Positions 27,383 through 35,980 of a DNA stretch of 64,000 bases are shown here, piece after piece (the first letter of the stretch is position 1; each line of letters opens with the position of its first letter). This stretch comes from Algoriphagus vanfongensis DSM 17529. Its GTDB lineage: Bacteria; Bacteroidota; Bacteroidia; Cytophagales; Cyclobacteriaceae. The stretch is taken from positions 682,001 through 746,000 of the forward strand of contig NZ_AUBX01000009.1 of the NCBI RefSeq assembly GCF_000429465.1, read 5' to 3'. The position numbers were made by a program, and so were the translations under genes. Under the pieces are notes generated by a model. It had not been told where the DNA came from and searched no databases. It saw only the letters and a program-made list of their open reading frames with translations.

Positions 27383-28827
27383 TTAGCTCTCCAGAAAAAC
27401 GGCGTAAACAAAATCAAAATTGTAAACAGCTCTAGTCTTCCCAAGAGCATGATAAAAGAAAGGAAGATTTTGGCAGGCCCCGAGAAGAAAGCAAAATTGT
27501 CCACTGGTCCTACTTGACCGATAGCCGGACCGACATTGCCCAAGCAAGTAGCTACAGCGCCTAAGGAAGTAGGCAAATCATATCCCATGATCGATAAGAC
27601 TAAAGCTCCTACAACAAAAGTCAGAAGATAGATCAAAAGGAAATTCATGATATGGGTAATAATCCTTCCTGTCACACGATCTCCATTGATAATCAAAGGA
27701 ACGATCGCCCTAGGGTGAACCAACCGCTTAAACTCCAACCAAGAATTTTTGATAAAAGTCAGGTGCCTCACAAACTTGATCCCACCAGCCGTAGATCCAG
27801 CAGACCCACCTAGAAAAAGTAGCATGAAGAAAATGAAAGTTGCTCCCTGTCCATATTGCGTATAATCATCCGTCACAAAGCCCGTGGTAGTCACCAAAGA
27901 CACCACCTGAAACAGGGATTTTCTAAAGGCCAATTCATAGTCATAGGCTCCTGTAGCCATGATGGGATAAAATAAAATCACTGCGAATACCAGCAAAGCA
28001 AAGGCATAGGTTTTAAACTCATCACTTTGGAAAACTCGTTTGAATTTCCCCATAAGTCCGAAGTAAATAACCGTAAAGTTAGTTCCGGCTAAAAACATGA
28101 AAAAGATGGCCACATACTGAATAAAGGCTGAATCGTAATAGGCCATAGAGGCATTTTTAGTAGAAAACCCTCCCGTAGCCAAGGTCGTCAGCGCATGATT
28201 GATCGCATCATAGAAGGTCATCCCTCCAGCCCAATAGAGCAAAGTGGCCAAGAAAGTCAATCCCACATAGACATACCAAAGCCTCTTAGCCGTCTCAGAG
28301 ATCCGAGGGTGGACTTTGTCAGAAGTAGGCCCGGGAGACTCTGCGACAAACAGCTCAATCCCTCCTATTCCCAAAAGTGGAAAAATCGCAACCGTCAGCA
28401 CAATAATCCCCAAACCACCAATCCATTGAGTCATACTTCTCCAGAAGAGAAGCCCTTTATTCATCGCCTCAATATCTGTCAAAATACTCGCCCCAGTGGT
28501 AGTCAAACCTGACATTGTCTCAAAGACAGCGTCAGAAAAAGATTTGATTTCTGAACTCAAGATAAAGGGCATCATCCCAAACAGCGTCATAAAAACCCAG
28601 CTCAGCGCTACGATGAGATAGCCCTCCCGCTTCCGGATATTTTGATCCTGTTTGGAAAAAGAAAAAAACAGAATCCCTCCTACGACAGAAGAGATGCAAA
28701 TGGAAACCAAAATCGGCCATGGATCTTCTTCAAAATATATGGAGAAGATCACCGCAGGGATCATCAAAAATGCAATGAGCAACAAGAGTGCTCCCATGAT
28801 TTTTGCTATCTCCTTAAAATGAATCAT
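27379..28827 (-). CDS. trkH: Potassium uptake protein TrkH
   Basis: The 482-residue polytopic membrane protein forms the K+ pore of the Trk system. It shows the four pore-loop repeats with filter-like segments (ETMSGLTTTGASIL, HALTTLATGGFSTKNAS, VSLVTTTGFVTDDY, ATCLGNVGPAIG) and the flanking hydrophobic helices. The conserved Gly of each filter is present. The length matches the family. It lies 3 bp downstream of trkA on the same strand, so pore and regulatory subunit are co-expressed. The stop is shared with the convergent helicase gene (4-bp overlap). Confidence 0.95.
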   Translation of the reverse strand: MIHFKEIAKIMGALLLLIAFLMIPAVIFSIYFEEDPWPILVSICISSVVGGILFFSFSKQDQNIRKREGYLIVALSWVFMTLFGMMPFILSSEIKSFSDAVFETMSGLTTTGASILTDIEAMNKGLLFWRSMTQWIGGLGIIVLTVAIFPLLGIGGIELFVAESPGPTSDKVHPRISETAKRLWYVYVGLTFLATLLYWAGGMTFYDAINHALTTLATGGFSTKNASMAYYDSAFIQYVAIFFMFLAGTNFTVIYFGLMGKFKRVFQSDEFKTYAFALLVFAVILFYPIMATGAYDYELAFRKSLFQVVSLVTTTGFVTDDYTQYGQGATFIFFMLLFLGGSAGSTAGGIKFVRHLTFIKNSWLEFKRLVHPRAIVPLIINGDRVTGRIITHIMNFLLIYLLTFVVGALVLSIMGYDLPTSLGAVATCLGNVGPAIGQVGPVDNFAFFSGPAKIFLSFIMLLGRLELFTILILFTPFFWRAN

Positions 28828-28830
28828 GCC

Positions 28831-30171
28831 TTAATGAAAAAGTTTTTCCAATGAATTCTTGGCCTGTGGCAATGCCAAAACAATCGCCTTATCATTCATC
28901 TGAAGTTGAAAATCTCCATCTGGGATATACACTTCCTCTCCTCTGATCACACCTGCCACAATAGCCGTATCCGGAAAGTGAAGATCCTTCAGAGCATACT
29001 TGGTGAGTCGGTTGTTTTTACAAACCGAATATTGAATGAATTCGGCATCTACTCCATAAATTCCGGAAACAGCTTCCACCGTACCTTTTCGTAAGTATCG
29101 TGATACCTCGTTTGCTGCTACCAGTTTTTTATTGATCAGTGAATCCACCCCGATACTGTGAGAAATATGGATATATTCTCGGGTATCGACATGTGCGATC
29201 GTTTTATATACGCCGTGATTTTTGGCCGTCAAAGAAGTAATAATATTGGTCTCTGAAGATTCAGTCAATGCCAAAAAGGCGTCCATCTGCTCCAATCCTT
29301 CCTCTATCAACAGTTCAATATTTTTGTAATCACCATTGATAATCAGTGTGTTGGGAAGATTTTCAGCAAGCCATTTACAGCGTTCCTTGTCTTTATTGAC
29401 CAAAGTCACTCGAAAGTGATCCTCCAGTTTGAGCGCAGTAGTCAAAGCCATATCATCTCCACCAATGATCATGATATTTTTGATGTCCCTCTTCTCCTGT
29501 CCGATCAGATCCAGAATACTTCCTGTATGCTTCTTATTGGAAATAAAGAAAACGTGATCATTGTTGCGAATGATCGTAGAACCTCTTGGAATAATGGTTT
29601 TCTGATCTCTCAATATTGCAATGATGCGGATGTCATCAAAAATCGGATTGAGCTTCATATCCATAATCCTCTGATTGACAAGAGGATTAGTCTGATCTAG
29701 CGTCACTCCTACGATATTCAATTTTCCTCCCTCAAAATCAAAAACCTCAGTAAAAGAGGAGTTTTGAATCATATTGAAGATCTCCTTGCTACAGAGCATC
29801 GTAGGAGAAATCAAATTATCAATCCCCAAGTTTTGGAAATAAGTCAGATTCTCTGGAATCAGATAGGAATGGTTTCTGACACGAGCCATGACTCTCTTTG
29901 CTCCGAGCTGCTTCGCCAATACAGCAGAGACTATATTGGTTTTTTCGGAGGTAGTCACGGCCAATACCATGCTGGCATTCGTGACATTGGCGCGCTGCAA
30001 GACCTCAATAGAAGTCGCATCTCCCAATACGGTCAATACATCAAGCTTGGAAGAAACATAATCCAGCACCTCCCGCTCGGTATCGACCAGCGTAATGTCT
30101 TTGTTGTCATAACTCAACTGCTCGGCCAGGTGGTAGCCCATATCTCCTGCTCCGGCAATTACAATGTGCAT
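28831..30171 (-). CDS. trkA: Trk potassium transport regulator TrkA
   Basis: The 446-residue cytosolic NAD(H)-binding subunit gates TrkH. Two tandem RCK units are visible: the first Rossmann domain begins MHIVIAGAGDMGYHLAEQL (GxGxxG), the second IMIIGGDDMALTTALKL with the degenerate glycine pattern usual for the second half. Each is followed by an RCK_C domain (about 135-215 and 360-446). The frame is open to 30237, but a perfect -7 promoter element (30207-30214) lies inside that extension, and the protein starting at 30171 has the canonical N-terminus; an ATG two codons earlier (30177) is also possible. Confidence 0.94.
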   Translation of the reverse strand: MHIVIAGAGDMGYHLAEQLSYDNKDITLVDTEREVLDYVSSKLDVLTVLGDATSIEVLQRANVTNASMVLAVTTSEKTNIVSAVLAKQLGAKRVMARVRNHSYLIPENLTYFQNLGIDNLISPTMLCSKEIFNMIQNSSFTEVFDFEGGKLNIVGVTLDQTNPLVNQRIMDMKLNPIFDDIRIIAILRDQKTIIPRGSTIIRNNDHVFFISNKKHTGSILDLIGQEKRDIKNIMIIGGDDMALTTALKLEDHFRVTLVNKDKERCKWLAENLPNTLIINGDYKNIELLIEEGLEQMDAFLALTESSETNIITSLTAKNHGVYKTIAHVDTREYIHISHSIGVDSLINKKLVAANEVSRYLRKGTVEAVSGIYGVDAEFIQYSVCKNNRLTKYALKDLHFPDTAIVAGVIRGEEVYIPDGDFQLQMNDKAIVLALPQAKNSLEKLFH

Positions 30172-30206
30172 CCCCATAGAAATTGTTCTGGTGATAAAAC
30201 AAGCCA

Positions 30207-30214
30207 CAAAAGTA
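30207..30214 (-). promoter_or_regulatory. -7 element of the trkA-trkH operon
   Basis: On the minus strand the sequence reads TACTTTTG, an exact TAnnTTTG match, 36 bp upstream of the chosen trkA start. No good -33 TTG is seen at the usual spacing. It helps to set the trkA start. Confidence 0.55.
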
Positions 30215-30317
30215 ATAGTTTTCCCAATGACTATCACAGGATAAGCTATTCTTTTGCGAACCGTGGCTAAGTTAACAATGCTCTGGAGGAATCATTCCAT
30301 TTTGAGTAATTTTCGGA

Positions 30318-31562
30318 CTATTCCTTTAAAAGTCTATCACTTTCTAACTCTGGGAGTTCCTCTACATCTTTGAGTTTCTTTTGAATCATGCGAGTCCTAA
30401 CTCCCACCAGCTTGTCCAATTCCGAATTGGCTTCGGTGAGTTTCTTCTGGGTTTTCTCGATTAGATCTCCAAATTTTCCAAACTCAGTCTTGATGGCTCC
30501 CAAGATTTGCCATACTTCTGAGCTGCGTTTTTGGATCGCCAATGTCCGAAATCCCATTTGCAAACTATTGAGGATCGCAGATAGGGTGGTCGGACCTGTC
30601 ACCAATACCTTGAAGTCCTGCTGCATCTGCTGCGCTAGGCCAGGCTCCCGCAAAATCTCAGCATAGAGACTTTCCACAGGCAAAAAGAGAATGGCAAAGT
30701 CTGTGGTAAAAGGTGTGTGGATGTATTTGCTACGAATGTCGAAGGCGGCTTTCTTCACGGCCTTGATCAACTCGGCTCTTTGAAGCTCGATTTGGGATTT
30801 GTCGGCCAAGTCATAGGCATCAACCAGCCTCAGGTATGATTCCTGAGGAAATTTGGAATCAATCGGCAGCAGAACAGGAGAATCCTGACCTGGCATTTTC
30901 ACAGCAAACTCTACCCGCTCGCGATTTCCCTTGCCCATATCTGCATTGCTGATATATTGGTCGGGTGCGAGCTGATTTTCCAAAATAGCCTGTAGCTGGT
31001 ATTCACCCAAAACCCCCCGACTCTTCACATTGGAAAGTACACGCTTGAGATCGCCCACCCCATGAGCCAGTTGCTGCATTTCACCCAAGCCCTTTTGAAC
31101 AGCCTGAAGTTGATTGCTGACCATTTCAAAAGACTGTCCCAACCTTGTTTCCAGTGTCTTTTGGAGTTTTTCATCCACGGTTTCCCGAATCTTCTCTAGC
31201 CTAAGTTCGGTTGACTTCATCAACTCATCCTGCCTTCGGTTGAGCTCAGAAAGCTTTTCTCGCTGCACAGAATTAAAATCCTGTACATTTTGACGAAAAA
31301 CTTCTCCAAATGATTTCAAACCTTCTTTCTGGTCTTGGGAATGATGCCGAAGGGAATTGAAAACTAGCTGAAATTGTGACTGAATCGTCTCTCTGGATTC
31401 CTTTCGAACCAAAGCCAGACCTGCATCCAACTCCCGCTTCAAGTCATTCATCTGATGATGCAGTAGCTCCGATTTGGAGTTTTTCTTCTTTTCCGAGAAA
31501 AACAAAAACAGCAAAACTACCTGCAAGATCAATACAAATACTATCAAAAACTCAATCTCCAT
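30318..31562 (-). CDS. rmuC: DNA recombination protein RmuC
   Basis: The 414-residue product has a short N-terminal membrane anchor (about residues 4-22), a long coiled coil (about 30-160, with LRLEKIRETVDEKLQKTLET) and the RmuC nuclease-like domain (about 170-360; GEYQLQAILENQLAPDQYIS, LPIDSKFPQESYLRL, TTDFAILFLPVESLYAEIL). RmuC limits DNA inversions and is linked to defence against structured or foreign DNA. The PIDSKFP segment with Asp and Lys resembles the PD-(D/E)xK core. The start overlaps the stop of the alpha/beta-hydrolase gene by 11 bp on the same strand. Confidence 0.92.
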   Translation of the reverse strand: MEIEFLIVFVLILQVVLLFLFFSEKKKNSKSELLHHQMNDLKRELDAGLALVRKESRETIQSQFQLVFNSLRHHSQDQKEGLKSFGEVFRQNVQDFNSVQREKLSELNRRQDELMKSTELRLEKIRETVDEKLQKTLETRLGQSFEMVSNQLQAVQKGLGEMQQLAHGVGDLKRVLSNVKSRGVLGEYQLQAILENQLAPDQYISNADMGKGNRERVEFAVKMPGQDSPVLLPIDSKFPQESYLRLVDAYDLADKSQIELQRAELIKAVKKAAFDIRSKYIHTPFTTDFAILFLPVESLYAEILREPGLAQQMQQDFKVLVTGPTTLSAILNSLQMGFRTLAIQKRSSEVWQILGAIKTEFGKFGDLIEKTQKKLTEANSELDKLVGVRTRMIQKKLKDVEELPELESDRLLKE

Positions 31563-32571
31563 AAGTCATATATTTCGGTGCCTGAAGGTAGTCTTTCCGT
31601 ACTTCGACTCCCAAAAAGGATAAATATTCTAAGACAGATTCAGTCGGACTTTCTTCCATGGGAACATGGCCTACTCCCTCCAAAACAACCAAATGTGTAT
31701 TGGGAAGTAATTTCTGAAACTGATACGCATCGGACAGCGGAATCCAGCTATCACGATCTCCCCACATGATCAAGGAAGGCATCGTCAAAACAGAAAAATC
31801 AACCTGATTTTTACTCCGTAAATTCAACCTTTCCAAAGTCGCCTGTCTATTTCCTTGGCGGAGCATCAATTCAAAATATCGATCTATCGTCCCTGAATGA
31901 AGTTTTTCTTGATCTCCATATACTTCCTTCAGATTCATCGCAAATAGAAACCTCGGAGTGCATTTGAGCAAAAGTTGCGATACGAAAGGATTTTGAATCC
32001 ATCGAAAAAGCTCAGGCGTAGCATCATCCGCTTCTTCCCCTTCTAATACTCGTGGCTTAAGCTTTGGCAGCCCAGAAGCATCTATCAAATTCAATGAAAG
32101 CACTTGATCCGGACGGGTATTCGCCACCTGCAATGCTACCGCTCCACCCATTGAATTGCCAACTAGATGAAATCGCCTCAAATTTAATTTTTCAGCCAGG
32201 CGCAGGACAAACTGACTATAATCTTGAACTGTATACCGGCTCATCGGGTCTGGACCTGTCAAGCCATGACCCGGTAGATCAATGGAGATCGTCAAAAAAT
32301 AAGGACTCAGTTCCTGCTGCCACTTGTCCCAGGTATGCAAGGAAGAGAAACTACCATGTAAGAGAACAATCGGCTCACCTTCCCCCCTCATCCTCACATG
32401 GAGATTGACCCCATCTACTTCTATAAAATGCGATTCCGGGTAGGTGTATTTAGGAATCAGTTCCTCCTGTGAGAGATCATTTCTATAAAGCAAGAGGAGA
32501 AAAAATACCAGTGAAAGCAAAATCACCAGTCCAACTTTTCCAATCTGGTAAATCGGCGACCGAGTTTTCAT
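31552..32571 (-). CDS. Membrane-anchored alpha/beta hydrolase
   Basis: The 339-residue protein has an N-terminal membrane anchor (about 11-29) and an alpha/beta-hydrolase fold. Visible elements are the oxyanion HGSFSSLHTW, the DLPGHGLTG turn, the nucleophile elbow GNSMGG (Ser140), the acid-strand region MWGDRDSWIP and the catalytic His302 in GVGHVPMEE. It is likely an esterase or lipase-like enzyme facing the periplasm or membrane surface; the substrate is not predictable. Its stop overlaps the rmuC start by 11 bp, although a functional tie between the two is unlikely. It is divergent from the NRAMP-like gene at 32649. Confidence 0.88.
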   Translation of the reverse strand: MKTRSPIYQIGKVGLVILLSLVFFLLLLYRNDLSQEELIPKYTYPESHFIEVDGVNLHVRMRGEGEPIVLLHGSFSSLHTWDKWQQELSPYFLTISIDLPGHGLTGPDPMSRYTVQDYSQFVLRLAEKLNLRRFHLVGNSMGGAVALQVANTRPDQVLSLNLIDASGLPKLKPRVLEGEEADDATPELFRWIQNPFVSQLLLKCTPRFLFAMNLKEVYGDQEKLHSGTIDRYFELMLRQGNRQATLERLNLRSKNQVDFSVLTMPSLIMWGDRDSWIPLSDAYQFQKLLPNTHLVVLEGVGHVPMEESPTESVLEYLSFLGVEVRKDYLQAPKYMTYGD

Positions 32572-32648
32572 AAATATAAAATCCTAAAAAATAGAAATAA
32601 CAAAAATTCTACCTAAAAGAGTATTTTGGCGAAAAAGAAAAACGGGAT

Positions 32649-33875
32649 TTGAAGAAAATACTTGAAAAAATTGGCCCTGGCCCTATTGTCGCTGCGGCAT
32701 TTATCGGACCGGGCACTGTGATGGTTTGTACCTTGGCCGGCTTTCAATTCGGTTATTCCCTGATTTGGGGGTTGGTGCTATCCATTTTGGCTACGGTGAT
32801 ATTGCAGGAAATGAGCGGCAGGATCGGATTGGTCACAGGCAAAGATCTCAGCGAGCTGATCAGAAGTCAAAATGGAAACCGTTTGTTTAAGATTTTTCAG
32901 TTGGTTTTGGTCCTGACAGCAATTGTACTTGGAAATATTGCTTACGAATCCGGAAACATTACCGGAGCAAATTTGGGACTGGAAGTATTTTGGGATGCGC
33001 CTGAAATACAACTAGGTCTCTTTCAATTCAACTCTGGTACTTTTATCTTAGGTATCATTGCTTTGATCCTACTTTGGTTTGGCAATTCTCAGATTCTTGA
33101 AAAAGCGTTGGTTGGCTTGGTGATCGTTATGTCAGTTTCATTTTTGCTGACGGTGATTTTACTCAGACCTGATTGGGCTGAGATCGCCAAAGGACTGATT
33201 CCTTCACTTCAAGAGGGTCAAATTGCCACCTTGGTAGCTTTGGTAGGTACGACCGTAGTCCCCTACAATCTATTTCTCTATGCCAGTCTGAGCAAAAATA
33301 AATGGAAGGCCCCCAAGCAAATCCATCTGATGCGCTGGGATATCGGACTTTCTGTGATTTTGGGAGGCCTGGTATCTAGCGCCATTTTGATCGTCGGTGC
33401 TTTGAACGAAAGTGAAAGTATCACCACCGCCAGAGATGTAGCAGCAGGTCTGGAAGGCACTCTGGGTCAAGCCGGCGCTTATTTGATGGCTGTAGGACTA
33501 CTGGCTGCTGGGCTGACTTCCTCGATCACGGCTCCGCTGGCAGCAGCCTTGGTGATTTGTGGTGTGTTGGGTTGGTCGCAAGAAAACCAGTCCAAATCAA
33601 TGCGAGGAGCGTTTGTAGCAGTAGTAGGTTCGGGGTTGATCTTCGCCTCATTAGGTATCAAACCTGTTCAATTGATCACCTTGGCCCAGCTTGCTAATGG
33701 CATTTTGCTTCCTATGATCAGCGCTTGGCTCATTTGGGTAGCCAATCAAAAATCCTGGATGGGTTCATCCAAAAACACACTGGCCATCAATCTGATATCA
33801 GGGATTATTTGGCTGATCACCCTAGCATTGGGTTTGAAAAGTATAGGAGCTGTATTGAATTTCAAGGTTTTTTAA
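32649..33875 (+). CDS. NRAMP-family transporter lacking the canonical metal-site motifs
   Basis: The 408-residue protein has about 11 membrane helices and an overall NRAMP/SLC11 pattern (GPGPIVAAAFIGPGTV at the start, EKALVGLVIVMSVSFL in the middle). The TM1 motif DPGN is replaced by GPGT (residues 20-23), and the TM6 motif MPHN is VPYN (204-207). Thus the Asp, Asn and Met that coordinate Mn/Fe in characterised NRAMPs are absent. A divergent Bacteroidota group with this GPGT signature exists as I recall; its substrate is unsettled, Mg2+ being one option by analogy with NRMT proteins. The start codon is TTG; no in-frame ATG precedes it. It is monocistronic. Confidence 0.88.
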   Translation: MKKILEKIGPGPIVAAAFIGPGTVMVCTLAGFQFGYSLIWGLVLSILATVILQEMSGRIGLVTGKDLSELIRSQNGNRLFKIFQLVLVLTAIVLGNIAYESGNITGANLGLEVFWDAPEIQLGLFQFNSGTFILGIIALILLWFGNSQILEKALVGLVIVMSVSFLLTVILLRPDWAEIAKGLIPSLQEGQIATLVALVGTTVVPYNLFLYASLSKNKWKAPKQIHLMRWDIGLSVILGGLVSSAILIVGALNESESITTARDVAAGLEGTLGQAGAYLMAVGLLAAGLTSSITAPLAAALVICGVLGWSQENQSKSMRGAFVAVVGSGLIFASLGIKPVQLITLAQLANGILLPMISAWLIWVANQKSWMGSSKNTLAINLISGIIWLITLALGLKSIGAVLNFKVF

Positions 33876-33930
33876 AAAAATCCAATTCAAAACTAAACCT
33901 TCACATCATCTCTGGGTCTAAAGACTAGTA

Positions 33931-34476
33931 ATGCAAATCAGCGATCAGGAAATTCTCCAACTCATTCAGAAACCACTCAGCCGGGAGTTGGGCTATCGTC
34001 AGCTGATAGAGAAATATCAGAAAAGAGTCTATCAGGTCATTCGAAGGATGGTTTTGATTCACGAAGATGCAGATGATTTGACCCAAAGCACCTTTATCAA
34101 GGCTTATCAGCATATCGGCAAATTCCAGGGCAATTCCAGCCTATTCACCTGGCTCTATCGTATCGCAACCAATGAAACGCTGACTTTCTTGGAGAAAAAG
34201 AAGAAGCGCTATTTCTTTTCTCTTGATGACCATCAGGAAAAAATGGAGTCCTATCTGGATCACTCAGGAAGTATGGATGGAGACGAGATCCAGATTCGGC
34301 TTCAAAAAGCCATCTTGACCCTGCCTGAAAAACAAAGACTAGTCTTTCATCTCAAATACCAAGATGATCTGACCTATGACGCGATTTCCGAAATCACCGG
34401 AACAAGCGTAGGCGCCTTGAAGGCCTCCTATCATCACGCAGTAAAAAAAATTGAAGAAATTCTGACCAAAGAATAA
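33931..34476 (+). CDS. ECF-type RNA polymerase sigma factor
   Basis: The 181-residue sigma-70 family protein has region 2 (about 20-90; VYQVIRRMVLIHEDADDLTQ, FIKAYQHIGKFQGNSSLFTW, YRIATNETL) and region 4 (about 120-181; LPEKQRLVFHLKYQDDLTYD, then an HTH around ITGTSVGALKASYHHAVKKI). It lacks regions 1 and 3, as ECF sigmas do. It directs RNA polymerase to a small stress or envelope regulon. The next two genes, a single-pass membrane protein and a Spy-like periplasmic protein, are 35 bp and 4-bp-overlap downstream. They form a plausible sigma / anti-sigma / sensor operon. Confidence 0.95.
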   Translation: MQISDQEILQLIQKPLSRELGYRQLIEKYQKRVYQVIRRMVLIHEDADDLTQSTFIKAYQHIGKFQGNSSLFTWLYRIATNETLTFLEKKKKRYFFSLDDHQEKMESYLDHSGSMDGDEIQIRLQKAILTLPEKQRLVFHLKYQDDLTYDAISEITGTSVGALKASYHHAVKKIEEILTKE

Positions 34477-34511
34477 ACCTATCTATCTAAAAAAAGTCTA
34501 AATCTGTAGCT

Positions 34512-34877
34512 ATGTCACCCATACCAAAAATAAAGCAGTTTGAAGCCCCGGAAGGATATTTTGAAAAATTACCCTCTCAGATTCAGGCACGTATCCACCC
34601 TAAAACCGACACACCCTGGATGAAATGGGCAGCTGCGGCGGTGATTGTGCTTGGAGTAGGACTATATCAGTTTTGGCCAACGACAAGTACCGAAGATGAA
34701 CTCCTAGCTATGGATGAGCAGGTCAATCTCCTGATAGATGCCAATTACTGGACTGCCGAGGACATCTTGAGTATGAGTGACGATCCCGACGAGCTCCTCA
34801 ACGGAATTATCGAAGAAGAATTCCCGATTGTCGACGAGCTATGGCTGGAGGATGATCTTAATTATGAAGAGTTATGA
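34512..34877 (+). CDS. Single-pass membrane protein, probable anti-sigma factor
   Basis: The 121-residue protein has a cytosolic N-terminus with FEAPEGYFEKLPSQIQARI, a motif common in Bacteroidota proteins encoded next to ECF sigmas. One transmembrane helix follows (about 38-55, WAAAAVIVLGVGLYQFW), then a very acidic C-terminal tail (DELWLEDDLNYEEL). The topology (N-in, C-out) and operon position behind the sigma gene support an anti-sigma role, though no classical zinc ASD (HxxxCxxC) is present. It overlaps the Spy-like gene by 4 bp (ATGA). The acidic tail could contact the basic periplasmic partner (inference). Confidence 0.75.
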   Translation: MSPIPKIKQFEAPEGYFEKLPSQIQARIHPKTDTPWMKWAAAAVIVLGVGLYQFWPTTSTEDELLAMDEQVNLLIDANYWTAEDILSMSDDPDELLNGIIEEEFPIVDELWLEDDLNYEEL

Positions 34878-35311
34878 AAATGAGATTCCTAGTAATAGTA
34901 CCCTTTCTATTCGTATGCAAATTGGTTTTGGCACAAGGTCCTGGGAGAGATTTTGATTCCCAAAAACTTCAGGACGCCAAAATAGCATTTATCACCAGCA
35001 GACTTGATCTGACTCCTGATCAAGCAGAGAAGTTTTGGCCGATCTTCAATCAGTTTTCGGATCAGCGCGAAGCTAATCTCAAAAAAATGGCTGCGCTCAA
35101 TCCAAGAAGAGAATCCGAAAAGCTCTCTGAAAGCCAAGCTCAGGAAAATATCAACCAACGCTTTGCACTGCAGAAAAAAATGATTCAAGACGAAGAGAAG
35201 TTTGTCAAGGAAATATCCGGAGTCATCACCTATTCGCAAATACTCCAGTTGCACGGACTGTCAAGAGATTTTGCCAGGATGATTTACCAAAGGCAGCGCA
35301 AAAAAGACTGA
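34874..35311 (+). CDS. Periplasmic Spy/CpxP-like protein
   Basis: The 145-residue protein has a signal peptide (cleavage near ALVLAQG, residue 21) and is otherwise helical and charged. Residues 44-60 contain LDLTPDQAEKFWPIF, the LTxxQ-type motif of the Spy/CpxP family. A second helical half carries KKMIQDEEKFVKEI. Spy/CpxP proteins chaperone or sense misfolded envelope proteins and metal stress. It is the third gene of the sigma operon, overlapping the anti-sigma-like gene by 4 bp, and is followed by a strong terminator. I infer that it reports envelope stress to the membrane protein, as CnrX/ZraP-type proteins do elsewhere. Confidence 0.8.
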   Translation: MKMRFLVIVPFLFVCKLVLAQGPGRDFDSQKLQDAKIAFITSRLDLTPDQAEKFWPIFNQFSDQREANLKKMAALNPRRESEKLSESQAQENINQRFALQKKMIQDEEKFVKEISGVITYSQILQLHGLSRDFARMIYQRQRKKD

Positions 35312-35320
35312 TAGCAATGA

Positions 35321-35348
35321 AAAAAGCTTCCCATTGGGAAGCTTTTTT
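35321..35348. terminator. Bidirectional terminator between the sigma operon and mscL
   Basis: Arms AAAAAGCTTCCC / GGGAAGCTTTTT around an ATT loop, with T-runs on both strands. It can serve the plus-strand sigma operon and the minus-strand mscL message. Confidence 0.88.
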
Positions 35349-35379
35349 AGTTTGGTGATCTTTTGAGAAATAGCTGACT

Positions 35380-35805
35380 TTACTGCTTCTTGAGCAAATC
35401 TCTGATCTCTTCCAAAAGCACTTCAGACTTAGGCGGTGCTGGCGGTGGAGCTGCAGCCTCCTTCTTCTCTTCTTTTCTTTTCATTTTGTTGATCCCTTTG
35501 ATCGTCATAAAGATGACAAAGGCGATGATGATGAAATCCACCAAATTCTGGATAAACATCCCGTAATTGATCGTCACTGCATTGGTGATGATTTCTCCGG
35601 CAGCATCAAGTTCTGCCTCTTTGAGGACTACCGCCAAGTTTCTGAAATTCATCCCACCCAGCGCTAGGCCGATTGGAGGCATGATCACATCATTGACGAG
35701 AGAGGTGACTATTTTGCCAAAGGCTCCGCCGATAATGACACCTACGGCCATATCCACGACATTGCCCTTCATGGCAAACTCCTTAAATTCTTTAAGCATT
35801 CCCAT
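35380..35805 (-). CDS. mscL: Large-conductance mechanosensitive channel
   Basis: The 141-residue inner-membrane channel releases solutes on hypo-osmotic shock. It begins [20 protein letters not shown] (amphipathic N-helix), followed by TM1 [20 protein letters not shown], a periplasmic loop, TM2 [14 protein letters not shown] and a charged C-terminal bundle with an Ala/Pro-rich linker. The frame is open to 35868, but that 21-residue extension is not part of known MscL proteins, so the ATG at 35803-35805 is chosen (35799 is the alternative). With TrkAH in the same window it belongs to osmotic homeostasis. Confidence 0.94.
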   Translation of the reverse strand: MGMLKEFKEFAMKGNVVDMAVGVIIGGAFGKIVTSLVNDVIMPPIGLALGGMNFRNLAVVLKEAELDAAGEIITNAVTINYGMFIQNLVDFIIIAFVIFMTIKGINKMKRKEEKKEAAAPPPAPPKSEVLLEEIRDLLKKQ

Positions 35806-35980
35806 ATAGAAAAGGTTAATGGTTGATAAATACAGATTCAATATTTCGATAATAATCTGCTTACACAATAGGAAAAAGAGAAATCGACGGATTTTAACCT
35901 AGTATTTCTGCATTTCCTCACATTTTGGAAGCAGTCCTGCCCTTTTTCACTAACATTGCAGCTGAATCACCACCAAATAC

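Noticed and set aside
30172..30237. 22-residue N-terminal extension of TrkA
   Set aside because: A perfect -7 promoter element lies inside it and TrkA proteins begin at the Rossmann strand.
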